NCBI RefSeq assembly: GCF_000226215.1
Contig: NZ_AGFF01000021.1
Span: forward strand, 1-52,037
Direction of reading: 5' to 3'
DNA: 52,037 bases
Origin: Dietzia alimentaria 72
Lineage (GTDB): Bacteria; Actinomycetota; Actinomycetes; Mycobacteriales; Mycobacteriaceae
Each line of letters begins with the position of its first letter. Position 1 is the stretch's first letter. A program made the position numbers and the translations under genes. Under the pieces are notes generated by a model that saw only the letters and a program-made list of their open reading frames with translations, ran no database searches and had not been told where the DNA came from. Positions 28,931 through 37,907 of this stretch are shown in pieces.

Positions 28931-30157
28931 TCACGGCAGCTTGCAACGGTCGAACTCCTGCTGGAGCCGTGTCCGGCGGCGATGGGTGTTGCGCAACTCG
29001 ACGATGTACGCGTCAAGGTCCGGCGCGGCAGTGGTGCCGGCCGCGAGCTTGCGCATCCTCCGGAGTCGCAGGGCCGCGCTTCGATAGTTCCGGACGTTGG
29101 TGGCGACGAGCGTGGATTCAACCAGTTCGCGGTGCTTCGGGAGAACGGCGATCGGGTCGATGGACTGGTAAGCCTCAAGCAGATCACTCCACACGCGGTC
29201 GTCAGAGAGCTCTGATGAGTGAGCAAGCTCCCATGCCGCAATTGGGTCATCGAGAGTGGTCAGCGTGAAAAGCACTGCTTCACGGGGTGTGTTCCCGAGC
29301 GTGGTCATCACCTCGTCACGGTGGGTGATCCAGCTCGCTCCCGCGCTGTCGTGGAGCGCAGCGGCAGTGGATGCCGATGGCCACTTCCGGAACACCGTCA
29401 GCCGAGCGTCAACGAGATCGTCGGGGCGATGCTCCTCGAGGAGCCGACACCATGAGCGTGCCGCGGCGAGCGACTGATGCCCGCTGTCGAATTCCACAGC
29501 TCGCTCGGCCCACTCGATCGCCAGGTCAATCTCGCCGATCTCTTCCAAGGCCTTAGAAGTGTCCTCAAGCCACGCGGCGACCTTCATATCCCGGGCGTGA
29601 GTTCGGATGATCGCCTCGACGTCGCGGTCGAGCACCGCGAGACGCTGAGCGTTCCACTCAAGCGTGAACCACTCGCCACTGTTCGGAGAACTCCTGAGAT
29701 CCTGACCGCGCGGCTCCAGAGTCTCCGCAATCTCGTCCAACCGGCGGCGGTAAGTCGCCACGCCTCGCTCGCCCAGCGCGGAGGCGTACGCGACGGGGTC
29801 GAGTTCGAAAAAATCCACGTCACCGTAAAACTGGAACGTGATCATCCACTTGACCAAGGTGGACGGGGCCACACCGGCCCGCGCAGCGGCGACTGGGTGG
29901 AGGGCCAGCAGTCGTCGACAGGCGTCGCCGATGATGCCGCTGGAGTCATCAGCCCGGGCGATGATCTTGATCGCACTGGCCAACGCTTTGTGGGTGACCT
30001 GGTAAAACTCACCGGGGTCAATCGTATCGGCCGCGGCCTCGAGATTGTCTATGGCCTCGTGCATCTGACCGCCGTGCGCGTTGGACGCGCTCCACCGGTG
30101 GAGGTCGGCGCGCGTACGGATCAGGGGAAGAACGTCATCTGCCAGCACCCCGAACAT
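28931..30157 (-). CDS. COG4715-like protein lacking the SWIM zinc finger
   Basis: A 408-residue helical-repeat protein that resembles the C-terminal part of SWIM zinc-finger proteins (COG4715): RADDSSGIIGDACRRLLALH, FDVDP-like FELDPVAYASALGERG, RLAVLDRDVEAIIRTHARD, then AIEWAERAV and the end LRNTHRRRTRLQQEFDR. The CxCx..CxH finger normally found before this region is missing, and a stop codon closes the frame 39 bases upstream of ATG 30157. The gene may therefore be 5'-truncated or a stand-alone version. The function is unknown; SWIM fingers usually bind DNA or proteins. Confidence 0.6.
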   Translation of the reverse strand: MFGVLADDVLPLIRTRADLHRWSASNAHGGQMHEAIDNLEAAADTIDPGEFYQVTHKALASAIKIIARADDSSGIIGDACRRLLALHPVAAARAGVAPSTLVKWMITFQFYGDVDFFELDPVAYASALGERGVATYRRRLDEIAETLEPRGQDLRSSPNSGEWFTLEWNAQRLAVLDRDVEAIIRTHARDMKVAAWLEDTSKALEEIGEIDLAIEWAERAVEFDSGHQSLAAARSWCRLLEEHRPDDLVDARLTVFRKWPSASTAAALHDSAGASWITHRDEVMTTLGNTPREAVLFTLTTLDDPIAAWELAHSSELSDDRVWSDLLEAYQSIDPIAVLPKHRELVESTLVATNVRNYRSAALRLRRMRKLAAGTTAAPDLDAYIVELRNTHRRRTRLQQEFDRCKLP

Positions 30158-30303
30158 CCTGCCCGATATTCGGGGATTGGGTGTTTGCAGCCGTCATCGT
30201 TCGGGCCCTCGTCGTCGTCGTCGTCGGATGTCTTTAACTTCTTGGACGCAGAACCCCCGGCACGTGGGGGACATGCTCGAGGAGGGCGGGTGCTTCGCAT
30301 TCG

Positions 30304-30837
30304 TCAGCGCCGGAGGACCGCAGCCTGCGCCACCCCGACCAGCAGACCGCCGATCACCAGTACGCCGGCACTGACCCCGACCAGGTTGGCGACTGTCGGC
30401 GGGTCCGGTGCGGCCATCTGCGAGGCGGACCAGTAGAGCAGCGCCCAACTCGCCGCGAGGAGCCACACACCAACAGCCCAGGCCGGGCGATGTGGCCGCG
30501 CGGTCGGCCTGCCCGGCCATACCTGGCCGTCCGGGGTCCGCCCGGTCCAGAGACTCGCCGACCACACGAGAACTGTGGTGAGTGCGGCAAGGATCGCGAC
30601 CCATCCGGCCCCGGGCACCAGCGCAGCAGAGAGAAGGAATCCGGCCGCCAGGGCGGCCAGAGCGAGGAGCGCCACCCCCCAGGCGACCCCGGCCGCGCGC
30701 CAGAGCGGGTCGTGGTCGCTGCGCAGTGACCACCAGCATCGGCGCAGGCCCGCCGCCACCAGGACCACCACGGTCACCGCGCCCACGAGTGCCGAGGCCA
30801 GCAGCCACACCTGGGTTATCGCGGAAGCAGGGTTCAC
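30304..30837 (-). CDS. Four-helix membrane protein of unknown function
   Basis: A 177-residue protein with four hydrophobic segments (about 8-30, 50-70, 78-95, 120-140) and a final one near the C-terminus. It has no recognised domain. Its start overlaps the stop of the upstream GH51-like gene by 4 bases, so the two are co-translated, and it may be a membrane partner of that enzyme. Confidence 0.7.
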   Translation of the reverse strand: MNPASAITQVWLLASALVGAVTVVVLVAAGLRRCWWSLRSDHDPLWRAAGVAWGVALLALAALAAGFLLSAALVPGAGWVAILAALTTVLVWSASLWTGRTPDGQVWPGRPTARPHRPAWAVGVWLLAASWALLYWSASQMAAPDPPTVANLVGVSAGVLVIGGLLVGVAQAAVLRR

Positions 30838-32726
30838 GGGGCCACCTTCTTCAGCGTCAGTGTGGTGACCGAGTGCGCGGGGAACATGCCCCGAGGCGTG
30901 TCCGCATCGAGCGACACTGAGTCGGTCACCACGCGTACATCGGTCACCGAGTCGAAGCGCGGAGCATCGAGGGTGGCGACCTCGGTCTCGCGGTACCCGT
31001 CTAGGAGGACGAGCTCGGCCTCCACGTCCCGCTCGGGGTCGCGGTTGATCACCGTCAGGGTGAGGTCCTCACCGGTGCGCGTGGCCAGGGTGGCGAGCGC
31101 CTCGTACTGCCCGGCCGCTGAGACGCGACGGGGGCCGTTCTCGATCGTCGAGGGCAACACCTCATGCCCGGTCAGCGGGGAGAGCATCTGCAGGACCAGC
31201 GCGGTGGGGGACGGGGCGAAATCCGGAGTGGGGCTGAAGATCGCCACATTGCGCGACCCGAGATTGGCCGAGGTGGAATCCCCGCCGTGATCGAGCGGTA
31301 CATCCACCAGGGAGTGTTTCAGCGCCACCGGGATGCCACTCTCGGCGAACGCGGCGAGCTGGGTGGCCACGTATAGCGCCGGACTCACCGAGGCCAGGTA
31401 GTCCCCGCCCGGCTCCTGCCACGTCTGGAAACCAGGCACCGGCGACGCTCCGTACTCGCTGACCAGCAGCGGTACGTCGCGTCCTGCGGTGCGCCGGATC
31501 TCGGCCCCCTCCCGGGCGACGTGCGCGGCCTGCCAGTCGCTGCCCATCATCACGTGATCGTGGGTCTGGGCGGCGGTCATGGGGGAGACGATCCAGGTGT
31601 AGGGGTGCGAGACCTGGCAGTCGAACGCCGGGTCGTGCCCGATCGCCTCCAGGAACGGGCCTCCCTGATAGCTCGAGCAGACGCGGATGTCGGGGTCGGC
31701 GTCCTTCATGGCGCGGACGAAGTCCACGTAGCCGGCGTGCGGTCCACTGGTGTAGCTCACCGTCAGTCGGGACCCCTCCGGCGGGACGGCGCCGTGTGTC
31801 CCGTCGCCGAAGCGCACCTCGCCGGACTCGTGGTCGAGGGTGTAGACGGTGTCGTCCGGCTCGGCGCCGTCCAGGGTGGGGACCGGCGTCCACATCACGC
31901 CGTCCACCATCACCCGCGGATCCGGTGCCACCGGGGCGTAGGGCACCTGGCGGACCTGACCGGGGGAGCCGTCGCTGATCTGGGCGTCCTTGCGGCGGTC
32001 GCAGTCGGTGGTCAGCGGTTGATCGGTGAATTCGGTCGTCCCGCCGTAGGCGTACTTGTGGGCGCGCTCGGGGTGCTCGGTGGGCAGGATGGTGGGGTCC
32101 TGCTCCATCCAGTACGCCTGGTCGCCCACATCGGGCTCGTTGCCGACCTCCCACCACGTCACCCCGTATGGCTCGGGGTGACCGTGCTCGGCCCGCAGGT
32201 CCGCCCAGGGGCTGGTGCCGACGGGGGCGTTCATGTAGCTCACCCAGTCCGCCGCCTCCTGCGGGGTGGCGGTGGCAAAGTTCACCACCATCGTGGTCTC
32301 GGCGCCCACCTGCTCGACCAGCGCCATGTGCTCGTCGGGCCCGATGTCGCTGTCCAGCGGGGCGCCGTCGCCGCCGCCTGTCTGGCAGCCACGGTCCTCA
32401 CGCGGCCCGATCGCCCGTTTCCACCGGAAGGTGTTGGCCACCGTGCCGCCCGGGTAGCGCAGCGTGCTTATCCCGGTGGACTGCGCGCTCGCGACGAGCC
32501 TCTGCTGCGGCTCGCCGCCGGAGGTGAACGAGCCGAACGCGTCGAACGGGTACCGGTGGTTGGCGCCGAAGAGCCCCTCGGAGACCACCAGGCCGGTGGG
32601 TTCCGCGCCCACGACGATCCTGGTCTGCCGGATGCCCGAGTACACGAGGGCCGCCGCGGAAAGAACGACGACGAGAACGACGACAACAGCAACCACGGTC
32701 GATCGCCTCTGATGCATACCGGACAT
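30834..32726 (-). CDS. Membrane-anchored GH51-like glycoside hydrolase (arabinofuranosidase-type)
   Basis: A 630-residue extracytoplasmic protein with an N-terminal signal-anchor (about 10-30) and no clear cleavage site. The TIM-barrel catalytic part has RYPGGTVANTFRWKRAIGP (about 90-108), the acid/base Glu197 in WWEVGNEPD and a probable nucleophile Glu424 in LVSEYGASP. A C-terminal beta-sandwich ends in SVTTLTLKK, as in GH51/clan A alpha-L-arabinofuranosidases. About 100 residues between the two Glu (about 245-330) are an insertion. In a mycolic-acid bacterium it could act on cell-wall arabinan; that is inference. Confidence 0.75.
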   Translation of the reverse strand: MSGMHQRRSTVVAVVVVLVVVLSAAALVYSGIRQTRIVVGAEPTGLVVSEGLFGANHRYPFDAFGSFTSGGEPQQRLVASAQSTGISTLRYPGGTVANTFRWKRAIGPREDRGCQTGGGDGAPLDSDIGPDEHMALVEQVGAETTMVVNFATATPQEAADWVSYMNAPVGTSPWADLRAEHGHPEPYGVTWWEVGNEPDVGDQAYWMEQDPTILPTEHPERAHKYAYGGTTEFTDQPLTTDCDRRKDAQISDGSPGQVRQVPYAPVAPDPRVMVDGVMWTPVPTLDGAEPDDTVYTLDHESGEVRFGDGTHGAVPPEGSRLTVSYTSGPHAGYVDFVRAMKDADPDIRVCSSYQGGPFLEAIGHDPAFDCQVSHPYTWIVSPMTAAQTHDHVMMGSDWQAAHVAREGAEIRRTAGRDVPLLVSEYGASPVPGFQTWQEPGGDYLASVSPALYVATQLAAFAESGIPVALKHSLVDVPLDHGGDSTSANLGSRNVAIFSPTPDFAPSPTALVLQMLSPLTGHEVLPSTIENGPRRVSAAGQYEALATLATRTGEDLTLTVINRDPERDVEAELVLLDGYRETEVATLDAPRFDSVTDVRVVTDSVSLDADTPRGMFPAHSVTTLTLKKVAP

Positions 32727-32958
32727 CGTCCCACCGATCGGGCGCCCGAGAGACGAATCTGATGGCCCGCACTACAGCTGCGTAGATCGGACGACCGACT
32801 GTCCGCGATCCTTGGGGTGGAAGCGCAAACGATGTCGTCGTCCGGTCACCCCCAGCGGTCCGTGGCCCCGCGATGCGTGCCTGGCAGCCGGACGCCGCGG
32901 CCAAACATCCGAGCACGCAGGGTGCCGGTCTCCCAGGGCATCCCGTGTTACCCACGGC

Positions 32959-33846
32959 CTACGCATCGAAAGGGGGCCCGAGGTGTTCCCAGAGCCGTGA
33001 TCGGGCATCGCGAAAGTCGGGCGGGTCGTCGAGGGAGTCGAGGTATTGGCGTGTCGGTGGGTGCTGGGCGAAGATGTCGATCCACGTGCCTGGGTTGGTT
33101 TCCTCCCAGCCCATCATGAGGCCGGGGACCTGCACCTTGGTCAAGAGGACGGTGTTTCTCCGGGGTCGGGGTGACCCTATCCACCAGGGGACCGTGACGG
33201 ACACTTCGCGCGGGCTGCCCGGGTGGAGATCGATTGCGATTCGATCGAAGGGGAACGGCCAGGTTCTGTACGTTCGGGATCCGGCGATGCTGGACCACGG
33301 GATCTGGGCTCGTAGTCCTCTGGCTCGGATGGTTACACCGTGCTCGGTGAGATAAGTACCTTCCTCGACGAACCGGCCGGCGAGGCTGAAGATCGGGTAG
33401 CTCAGGAAGAGGGCAGCTGGGAGGAGGAAAATTCCCATGCCCGGTTCCAGGTGTCCGTCTGTGCCCATCAACGCCGCCGACACCAGAATCACCGCGACCA
33501 GAAAGTAGCCCACCTCGCTGATGGGGTGGGCCATGCGGTCGGCTGGGAAGTGGATCGCCGGACTGCCGTCACGTACCGCGAGCCGGGGACTGCGGATCGC
33601 CTCCGGCCTGTTACGGATGGAGTAACTGAAGACGGGAATCATGAAACACAGCACGGACTGACTTAGGAAGAACCCATTCCCCCAAAGGTGGCCCGGGCTC
33701 GACGGGTCGGACCCGATGAACACCGCGCTCAAGTACAAGGCTCCGATGAGCCACAGGTAGACAAGCGCAAGGACGTTCCGCGGAGTCCACCAGGTCTGGG
33801 GGCCTGTGTCCTTCCTGCGGCGTCCGATGTAATTCTCGTCGAACAT
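32959..33846 (-). CDS. Cassette A: membrane protein, partner of the WXG-headed protein
   Basis: A 295-residue protein with two N-terminal membrane segments (about 27-45 and 60-78), two central ones (about 112-128 and 136-152), then a soluble domain of about 130 residues. The soluble part (RARGLRAQIPWSSIAGSRTY..WPFPF.RIAIDL, VTVPWWIGSPRPRRNTVLL) is nearly the same in the cassette B copy and has a PH-like look. It starts 18 bases after the WXG-headed gene. Its place as the last gene of each cassette suggests an immunity or anchoring role, which is inference. Confidence 0.7.
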   Translation of the reverse strand: MFDENYIGRRRKDTGPQTWWTPRNVLALVYLWLIGALYLSAVFIGSDPSSPGHLWGNGFFLSQSVLCFMIPVFSYSIRNRPEAIRSPRLAVRDGSPAIHFPADRMAHPISEVGYFLVAVILVSAALMGTDGHLEPGMGIFLLPAALFLSYPIFSLAGRFVEEGTYLTEHGVTIRARGLRAQIPWSSIAGSRTYRTWPFPFDRIAIDLHPGSPREVSVTVPWWIGSPRPRRNTVLLTKVQVPGLMMGWEETNPGTWIDIFAQHPPTRQYLDSLDDPPDFRDARSRLWEHLGPPFDA

Positions 33847-33863
33847 TACTTCCTTCTATCGAT

Positions 33864-35033
33864 TTAGAACAACGCGTTCCACACGAATTTCCCTGTGTTG
33901 CTAGCCGATTGCCAGGTGTCCCCGAGGGCATCTCGACCAGCGTCGTAGGCGCTCGCGAAACTTCGATCTGAGTCCTCGAAGAGGCTGTCTACCGCCCCGG
34001 AGGTCCAGATGCCGATCCCCGTACCGACAGCCGCGCCGAAGACAGTGCCCACCAGCGGAACTGGAACAATCGAACCGATCAACGCGCCCGTCGCAGCCCC
34101 CGCTGCAACCGAGGCCCCGAACCCCGCGCCGCCGCTGACTACAGCCTGGTGCCACGGCTTGTCGAGAACAGCGACATCGTAGGCGACGGCACCCACCGCC
34201 ATGACACCCCCGAGCCTGCCGAGGGCCTGACTTCTGCTGTTCGCTCTCCGCCACCCGGCCTGGTGCACAGCTGCGGCACCCCGTAATCGGCGTCCCTCGT
34301 CGAAGGCTGCTCGGCGAGCGTCGTATCCGGCGAGGCCTCGGGCGTCCTTGGCTAGTTGACGAGAGCGGTCCAGCAACTGTTGCGACCTGGCGTGCTGGCG
34401 TTTTCCCCGCTCGCTCACGACCCCCTGGGCGACCGATACACCGAAATCGCCAGCGACGAATACCAACTTGAGCTGCTGTTTTCTAGTGACTATGTCACTC
34501 CACGCCCGAGCCGCGGTAGCTTCCTTAGACCTGATTTCAACCGCCTCGGCCGCGGCAGCGGTGAACGCGTTGAGCCTGGCTCGCTGGGTGTTGTACGCGG
34601 CCGTCTGATCGGCGTGGGCCGCTACGGCGTGCGTGTCTGCGTCGGTCGGCACCGGGCCGGGGTCGGGGAGCGGCGGGCCGGGATCCTCGATCACGAACCC
34701 GTTGACGGACAAACTCGCCGCTACCGCGTCGGAGCGGATCGCCTCCATCGAGCGCTGTGCCTGTTCGAGATCACCGGCCAGCAGGTCCAGACCGCTTGCC
34801 GCCTCGCCGAGATACGTCTCGAGCTGGTCCACAGGGTCGATGAGATCCGACACGCGTGTGGTGAAGGCTTCCCCAGCCGGGGAGCTCCACGTGTCCTCGG
34901 CTCCGCGTCGGGCAGCAACCAGGGTGTCGCCGAGGGTGGCGACGACCGGGGTCACATACCCGCGCAGCTTCTCGGCGGAGTCGCGTAGCTCGCCCGGCTG
35001 ACCGCGGACCTCAGTATCGATCGAATGGGTCAC
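33864..35033 (-). CDS. Cassette A: WXG-headed protein with glycine-rich hydrophobic C-terminus
   Basis: A 389-residue protein. The N-terminal 100 residues are helical and carry a WXG-like turn (DTWSSPAGEAF), as in type VII secretion substrates. The middle (about 100-260) is Ala/Arg-rich. The C-terminal part has VAYDVAVLDKPWHQAVVSGGAGFGASVAAGAATGALIGSI, then a glycine-zipper type segment that could enter a membrane, and a short polar tail. GTG 35033 overlaps the stop of the EspC-like gene (GTGA). The cassette B copy shares the head and the glycine-rich segment but differs in the middle. It may be a pore-forming or scaffold effector; unproven. Confidence 0.75.
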   Translation of the reverse strand: MTHSIDTEVRGQPGELRDSAEKLRGYVTPVVATLGDTLVAARRGAEDTWSSPAGEAFTTRVSDLIDPVDQLETYLGEAASGLDLLAGDLEQAQRSMEAIRSDAVAASLSVNGFVIEDPGPPLPDPGPVPTDADTHAVAAHADQTAAYNTQRARLNAFTAAAAEAVEIRSKEATAARAWSDIVTRKQQLKLVFVAGDFGVSVAQGVVSERGKRQHARSQQLLDRSRQLAKDARGLAGYDARRAAFDEGRRLRGAAAVHQAGWRRANSRSQALGRLGGVMAVGAVAYDVAVLDKPWHQAVVSGGAGFGASVAAGAATGALIGSIVPVPLVGTVFGAAVGTGIGIWTSGAVDSLFEDSDRSFASAYDAGRDALGDTWQSASNTGKFVWNALF

Positions 35034-35314
35034 CCGCCACCTCCGGCGAGGAACACGGCCTCGGCTGCGTCCGCGTCGGCGTCGAGATACAGCTGACGAC
35101 TATCGCTCAGCTGAACCGACATGGCGGCCATCCCGCCGGCGATCTCCCCGAGATCTGCCGACAGGTCGCCGAGCAACAGCAGAACGTCGGCGGTGGCGAT
35201 GCCGGCGTCAACGCCGTCGGGAAGCACCGCCTCGTCAACGTCCCGCGAACGGTCGTCAAAGGACACGGCGATCTCGCTTAGTACTGCGGGGTCGACGTCT
35301 AGATGGTCAGCCAC
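35030..35314 (-). CDS. Cassette A: EspC-like type VII secretion target
   Basis: A 94-residue helical protein that resembles the EspC/ESX secretion-associated family: MADHLDVDP at the start, then a helical hairpin ending in QLYLDADADAAEAVF with the Y-x3-D pattern near the C-terminus. Its ATG lies inside the end of the upstream gene (16-base overlap) and its stop overlaps the next start, so the cassette is tightly coupled. It probably pairs with the WXG-headed protein. The first 18 residues match the cassette B copy exactly. Confidence 0.75.
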   Translation of the reverse strand: MADHLDVDPAVLSEIAVSFDDRSRDVDEAVLPDGVDAGIATADVLLLLGDLSADLGEIAGGMAAMSVQLSDSRQLYLDADADAAEAVFLAGGGG

Positions 35315-35628
35315 TGATCGTCCTCCCGCGCGTCCTCGGGCACAGCGACGTCCATGAGCAGCAGGTCGAATGATTGCCGCGCGTAGATCTCGTCCAAGCC
35401 CTCGTGGGTCACCAGCGCCCAGTTCGTCTGACGACCCGCCAGGTCATGGAAACGATCCAGCGCGCTGTACGCGAGCAGTGCGAGCCGTCCGTCGCGGGTT
35501 CGCCGCATATGCAGCTCCAGCGGCACTTGGCCATCCGGGCCCGGCGCGCCGGCACTCGGCTGGCCGCACGGTACGTAGACGACGGGCGGGAAATCGCGCA
35601 GCATGTCCTCTGCGGAGGAAGTAGTCAC
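35299..35628 (-). CDS. Cassette A: SseB/SAV_915-like protein
   Basis: A 109-residue cytosolic protein: VVYVPCG near the start, PLELHMRRTRDGRLALLAYSALDRF and FDLLLMDVAVPEDARE resemble the SseB/SAV_915 family, often seen next to ESX-type genes in actinobacteria. I take GTG 35628 as the start because AGGAG lies eight bases before it; an earlier in-frame GTG at 35646 has no such site. It is the first gene of the cassette. The cassette B copy differs by only three residues. Confidence 0.75.
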   Translation of the reverse strand: MTTSSAEDMLRDFPPVVYVPCGQPSAGAPGPDGQVPLELHMRRTRDGRLALLAYSALDRFHDLAGRQTNWALVTHEGLDEIYARQSFDLLLMDVAVPEDAREDDQWLTI

Positions 35629-35653
35629 CAGCACAGCTCCTGGCACTCGATCA

Positions 35654-35672
35654 ATAGGTGTCCGATACCTAT
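35654..35672 (-). promoter_or_regulatory. Palindrome upstream of cassette A
   Basis: ATAGGT and ACCTAT flank seven bases, 26 bases before the GTG start. The same sequence stands at the same distance before cassette B, inside about 130 bases of conserved upstream DNA. It is probably an operator or part of the core promoter. Confidence 0.55.
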
Positions 35673-35866
35673 GACGGCCCGGGAGGCGGGATTGGTTTCA
35701 ACTCAGCCGAAAATTTCTGACTGTTCGGCATTCCCGTTGCCTGCGTATGACGGCGGGGGAGAGCAGGACCCCTGCAGTGCAAGCGGCGTCGAGGAACCAT
35801 TAGAGCAACGTGATGGCAGTGCCTATGCGCAAGACCGCTCCTGTTCCAGTCAGACTTTCGGCTGGT

Positions 35867-36727
35867 TTATCCGCTGAAGGGTGGGGGAATCGAACCTGTC
35901 ATAGTTCGGGCTTCGTAAAAGTTCGGCGGATCAACGAGTGTTGCAAGGTATCGGGCGGTCGGTGGGTTGTGGATGAAGGTGTCGATCCAGGTGCCGGGGT
36001 CGGTGTTGGCCTGTTCTATCTGGAGCGCGGGGACCTGAACGGTGGTCAGGATCACCGTGTTCTTTCGAGGGTGGGGAGAACCGATCCACCATGGAACCGT
36101 TATGGACACGTCGCGAGGTGTTCCGGGGATGAGATCGATTGCTATTCGGGGATAGGGGAAGGGCCATTTCTTGTATGTTCGGCTGCCGGCGATGCTGGAC
36201 CACGGGATCTGAGCGCGTAGGCCCCGCGCGCGGATGAAGACGCCCTGTTCGGTCAAGTAGGTGCCGTCGTCATGGAATCGGCCCAGCACCGCGAAGAGTG
36301 TGTAGCTGAAAAAGAAGGCCGCAAGTGCGAGGAATATTCCTGCAGCGACCCGGGCCTCGTCGGTGTCCGACAGCATGGCCCAGGAGACAAGCGCGCCGGA
36401 CAGAATTGCGTAGAGCGCTGCGCTTACCGGCACCGCTGGACGATCCGCAGGAAAAAGGACGGCTGGTAATCCATTGAGTGCAGCGACTTGGGGAGCGCGG
36501 ATCTGCTCCGGTCGGTTCCGCAGCGTGTAGCCGAAGATCGGCGCGCTGAATCCAATTGCGGAAAGACAGATACCCAAGGTCAACGACCAGAGGTTAGCGG
36601 TCTCAAGATAGTCGCGTGTGGCCGCGATGATGAACAGGGCTGCAAAGAACCATAGAAACGCCGACCCTGACACTTTGGCAAAAGTCCAGAAGCGTGGGGT
36701 GCTGGTCATGCCGGCTCTGTGGCTCAT
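35867..36727 (-). CDS. Cassette B: membrane protein, partner of the WXG-headed protein
   Basis: Paralogue of the protein at 32959-33846 with the same layout: four hydrophobic segments, then the conserved soluble part (RARGLRAQIPWSSIAGSRTYKKWPFP, VSITVPWWIGSPHPRKNTVIL). I start it at ATG 36727, 22 bases past the upstream stop, matching the spacing in cassette A; the open frame continues to 36850 but would overlap the upstream gene. About 286 residues. The membrane half is much more diverged between the copies than the soluble half. Confidence 0.7.
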   Translation of the reverse strand: MSHRAGMTSTPRFWTFAKVSGSAFLWFFAALFIIAATRDYLETANLWSLTLGICLSAIGFSAPIFGYTLRNRPEQIRAPQVAALNGLPAVLFPADRPAVPVSAALYAILSGALVSWAMLSDTDEARVAAGIFLALAAFFFSYTLFAVLGRFHDDGTYLTEQGVFIRARGLRAQIPWSSIAGSRTYKKWPFPYPRIAIDLIPGTPRDVSITVPWWIGSPHPRKNTVILTTVQVPALQIEQANTDPGTWIDTFIHNPPTARYLATLVDPPNFYEARTMTGSIPPPFSG

Positions 36728-36749
36728 GCTCGGTAATCCAATCTGAAAG

Positions 36750-37907
36750 TCAGAACAGGGCTTTCCAGGTTGAGGTAACAGCGTTCGTTCCAAGACCGAC
36801 CGTGCCCTTGAGCTCATCCCAGCCAGCATCGACGGCGTCTGACACATCAAAGCTCTTGCTCTCGAACATATGGTCTATGGCGCCAGAGGTGAAGATTCCA
36901 ACTCCGGCACCGACGCCGGCGCCGATCGCGGTGCCGAGAAAGGGTACAGGGATCAGGGTGCCTAGGGCCGCTCCGGCCGCCACCGATGCGCCGAAGCTGG
37001 CGCTCCCCGTCACCACTGCTTGGTGCCACGGTTTGTCCAGCACGGCGATGTCGTAGGCGACGCCGCCCACGGCAAGTACCCCGCTGGCGCGAGCCATAGT
37101 CTGGCCGATCTGAGTGGAGGATCTCCATGCCTTCTGGGCATCAGCTGCTTCGCCGATAATTGTGCGGGTTGCTTTGGATAGCGCAAGACGCTCGTCCAGG
37201 GTGGCGAGATTGGGGCGGGCCGCGTTCATGGATTTCGCCAGTCCTGAAAGATCCCTTGCCCTGGTGAGCTGCTTTCTGCCTCGGAGTTTGGCTTCGCCCT
37301 GTGCGGTGTCCAAGCCGAAGCCGATGGGGGTGAAGCCGAGCTTGCGATTGTGCTTATCGCCAACGAGATCGCTCCAGGCGCTGGCAGCGTTGACTTCGTT
37401 GGTGCGGACTTCGGCCGCCTCGCCGGCGGCTCGAGTGAAGGCCTTGATCTTTCGGTTCTGGGCGTCGTGGGCCCGCACCAAGTAATTGTGTTCTGCGACC
37501 GCGGCGCTGCCGGCATTAGTCGCCAGGGGCCCGGGCGCGGGAGTGGCGGGGCCAGGGTGCTCGATCGCAAATCCGCTTACGGTGAGTCCAGCGGCGCTCG
37601 CCTCAGTTCGCACGTCTGCCATCTGGCGCTGTGCTTGCTCGAGCTCCCCGGCGAGAAGCTCCAACCCGTCGGCGGCTTCTCGCAGAAACGTGGAGAGACC
37701 ATCCACCGGGTGGATTGCGTCGTAGACGGCAGAGTGAAAGGCACTCCCTGCGGGGGAGAGCCAGGAATCTTCCGCACTTCGGCGCGCATCGACCAGTGCG
37801 TCAGCGACAGCGCTGACGGTGGGTGCGGCCACGAGCCGCAGGTCGGCAGCGAGAGAACGCACGCCGGCCGGTTCGCCTTTGATCTCGGTATCAATAGTTT
37901 CGCCCAT
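36750..37907 (-). CDS. Cassette B: WXG-headed protein with glycine-rich hydrophobic C-terminus
   Basis: A 385-residue paralogue of the protein at 33864-35033. The head (IDTEIKGEP.., DSWLSPAGSAF, LLAGELEQAQRQM) and the C-terminal block (VAYDIAVLDKPWHQAVVTGSASFGASVAAGAALGTLIPVPFLGTAIGAGVGAGVGIFTSGAIDHMFE) are conserved, while the middle is different. The ATG shares one base with the stop of the EspC-like gene (TAATG). Same role as proposed for the A copy. Confidence 0.75.
   Translation of the reverse strand: MGETIDTEIKGEPAGVRSLAADLRLVAAPTVSAVADALVDARRSAEDSWLSPAGSAFHSAVYDAIHPVDGLSTFLREAADGLELLAGELEQAQRQMADVRTEASAAGLTVSGFAIEHPGPATPAPGPLATNAGSAAVAEHNYLVRAHDAQNRKIKAFTRAAGEAAEVRTNEVNAASAWSDLVGDKHNRKLGFTPIGFGLDTAQGEAKLRGRKQLTRARDLSGLAKSMNAARPNLATLDERLALSKATRTIIGEAADAQKAWRSSTQIGQTMARASGVLAVGGVAYDIAVLDKPWHQAVVTGSASFGASVAAGAALGTLIPVPFLGTAIGAGVGAGVGIFTSGAIDHMFESKSFDVSDAVDAGWDELKGTVGLGTNAVTSTWKALF

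Larger units (their letters stand above)
35299..35760 (-). repeat. Near-identical direct repeat (promoter plus first gene), copy A
   Basis: The SseB-like gene, the first codons of the EspC-like gene and about 130 bases of upstream DNA are nearly identical to 38173-38637. Downstream parts of the cassettes are far less similar, so the head of the cassette is kept uniform by recent duplication or gene conversion. Confidence 0.8.

Noticed and set aside
30158-30260. Frame upstream of the COG4715-like start reading KLKTSDDDDDEGPNDDGCKH
   Set aside because: It looks like coding sequence but is in another frame, ends at a stop and has no start; too short to call a gene or a frameshifted N-terminus.
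29477-30436. 319-codon open frame on the plus strand
   Set aside because: Antisense to the COG4715-like gene, which has recognisable family blocks.
31521-32762. 413-codon open frame on the plus strand
   Set aside because: Antisense to the GH51-like gene; no motif.
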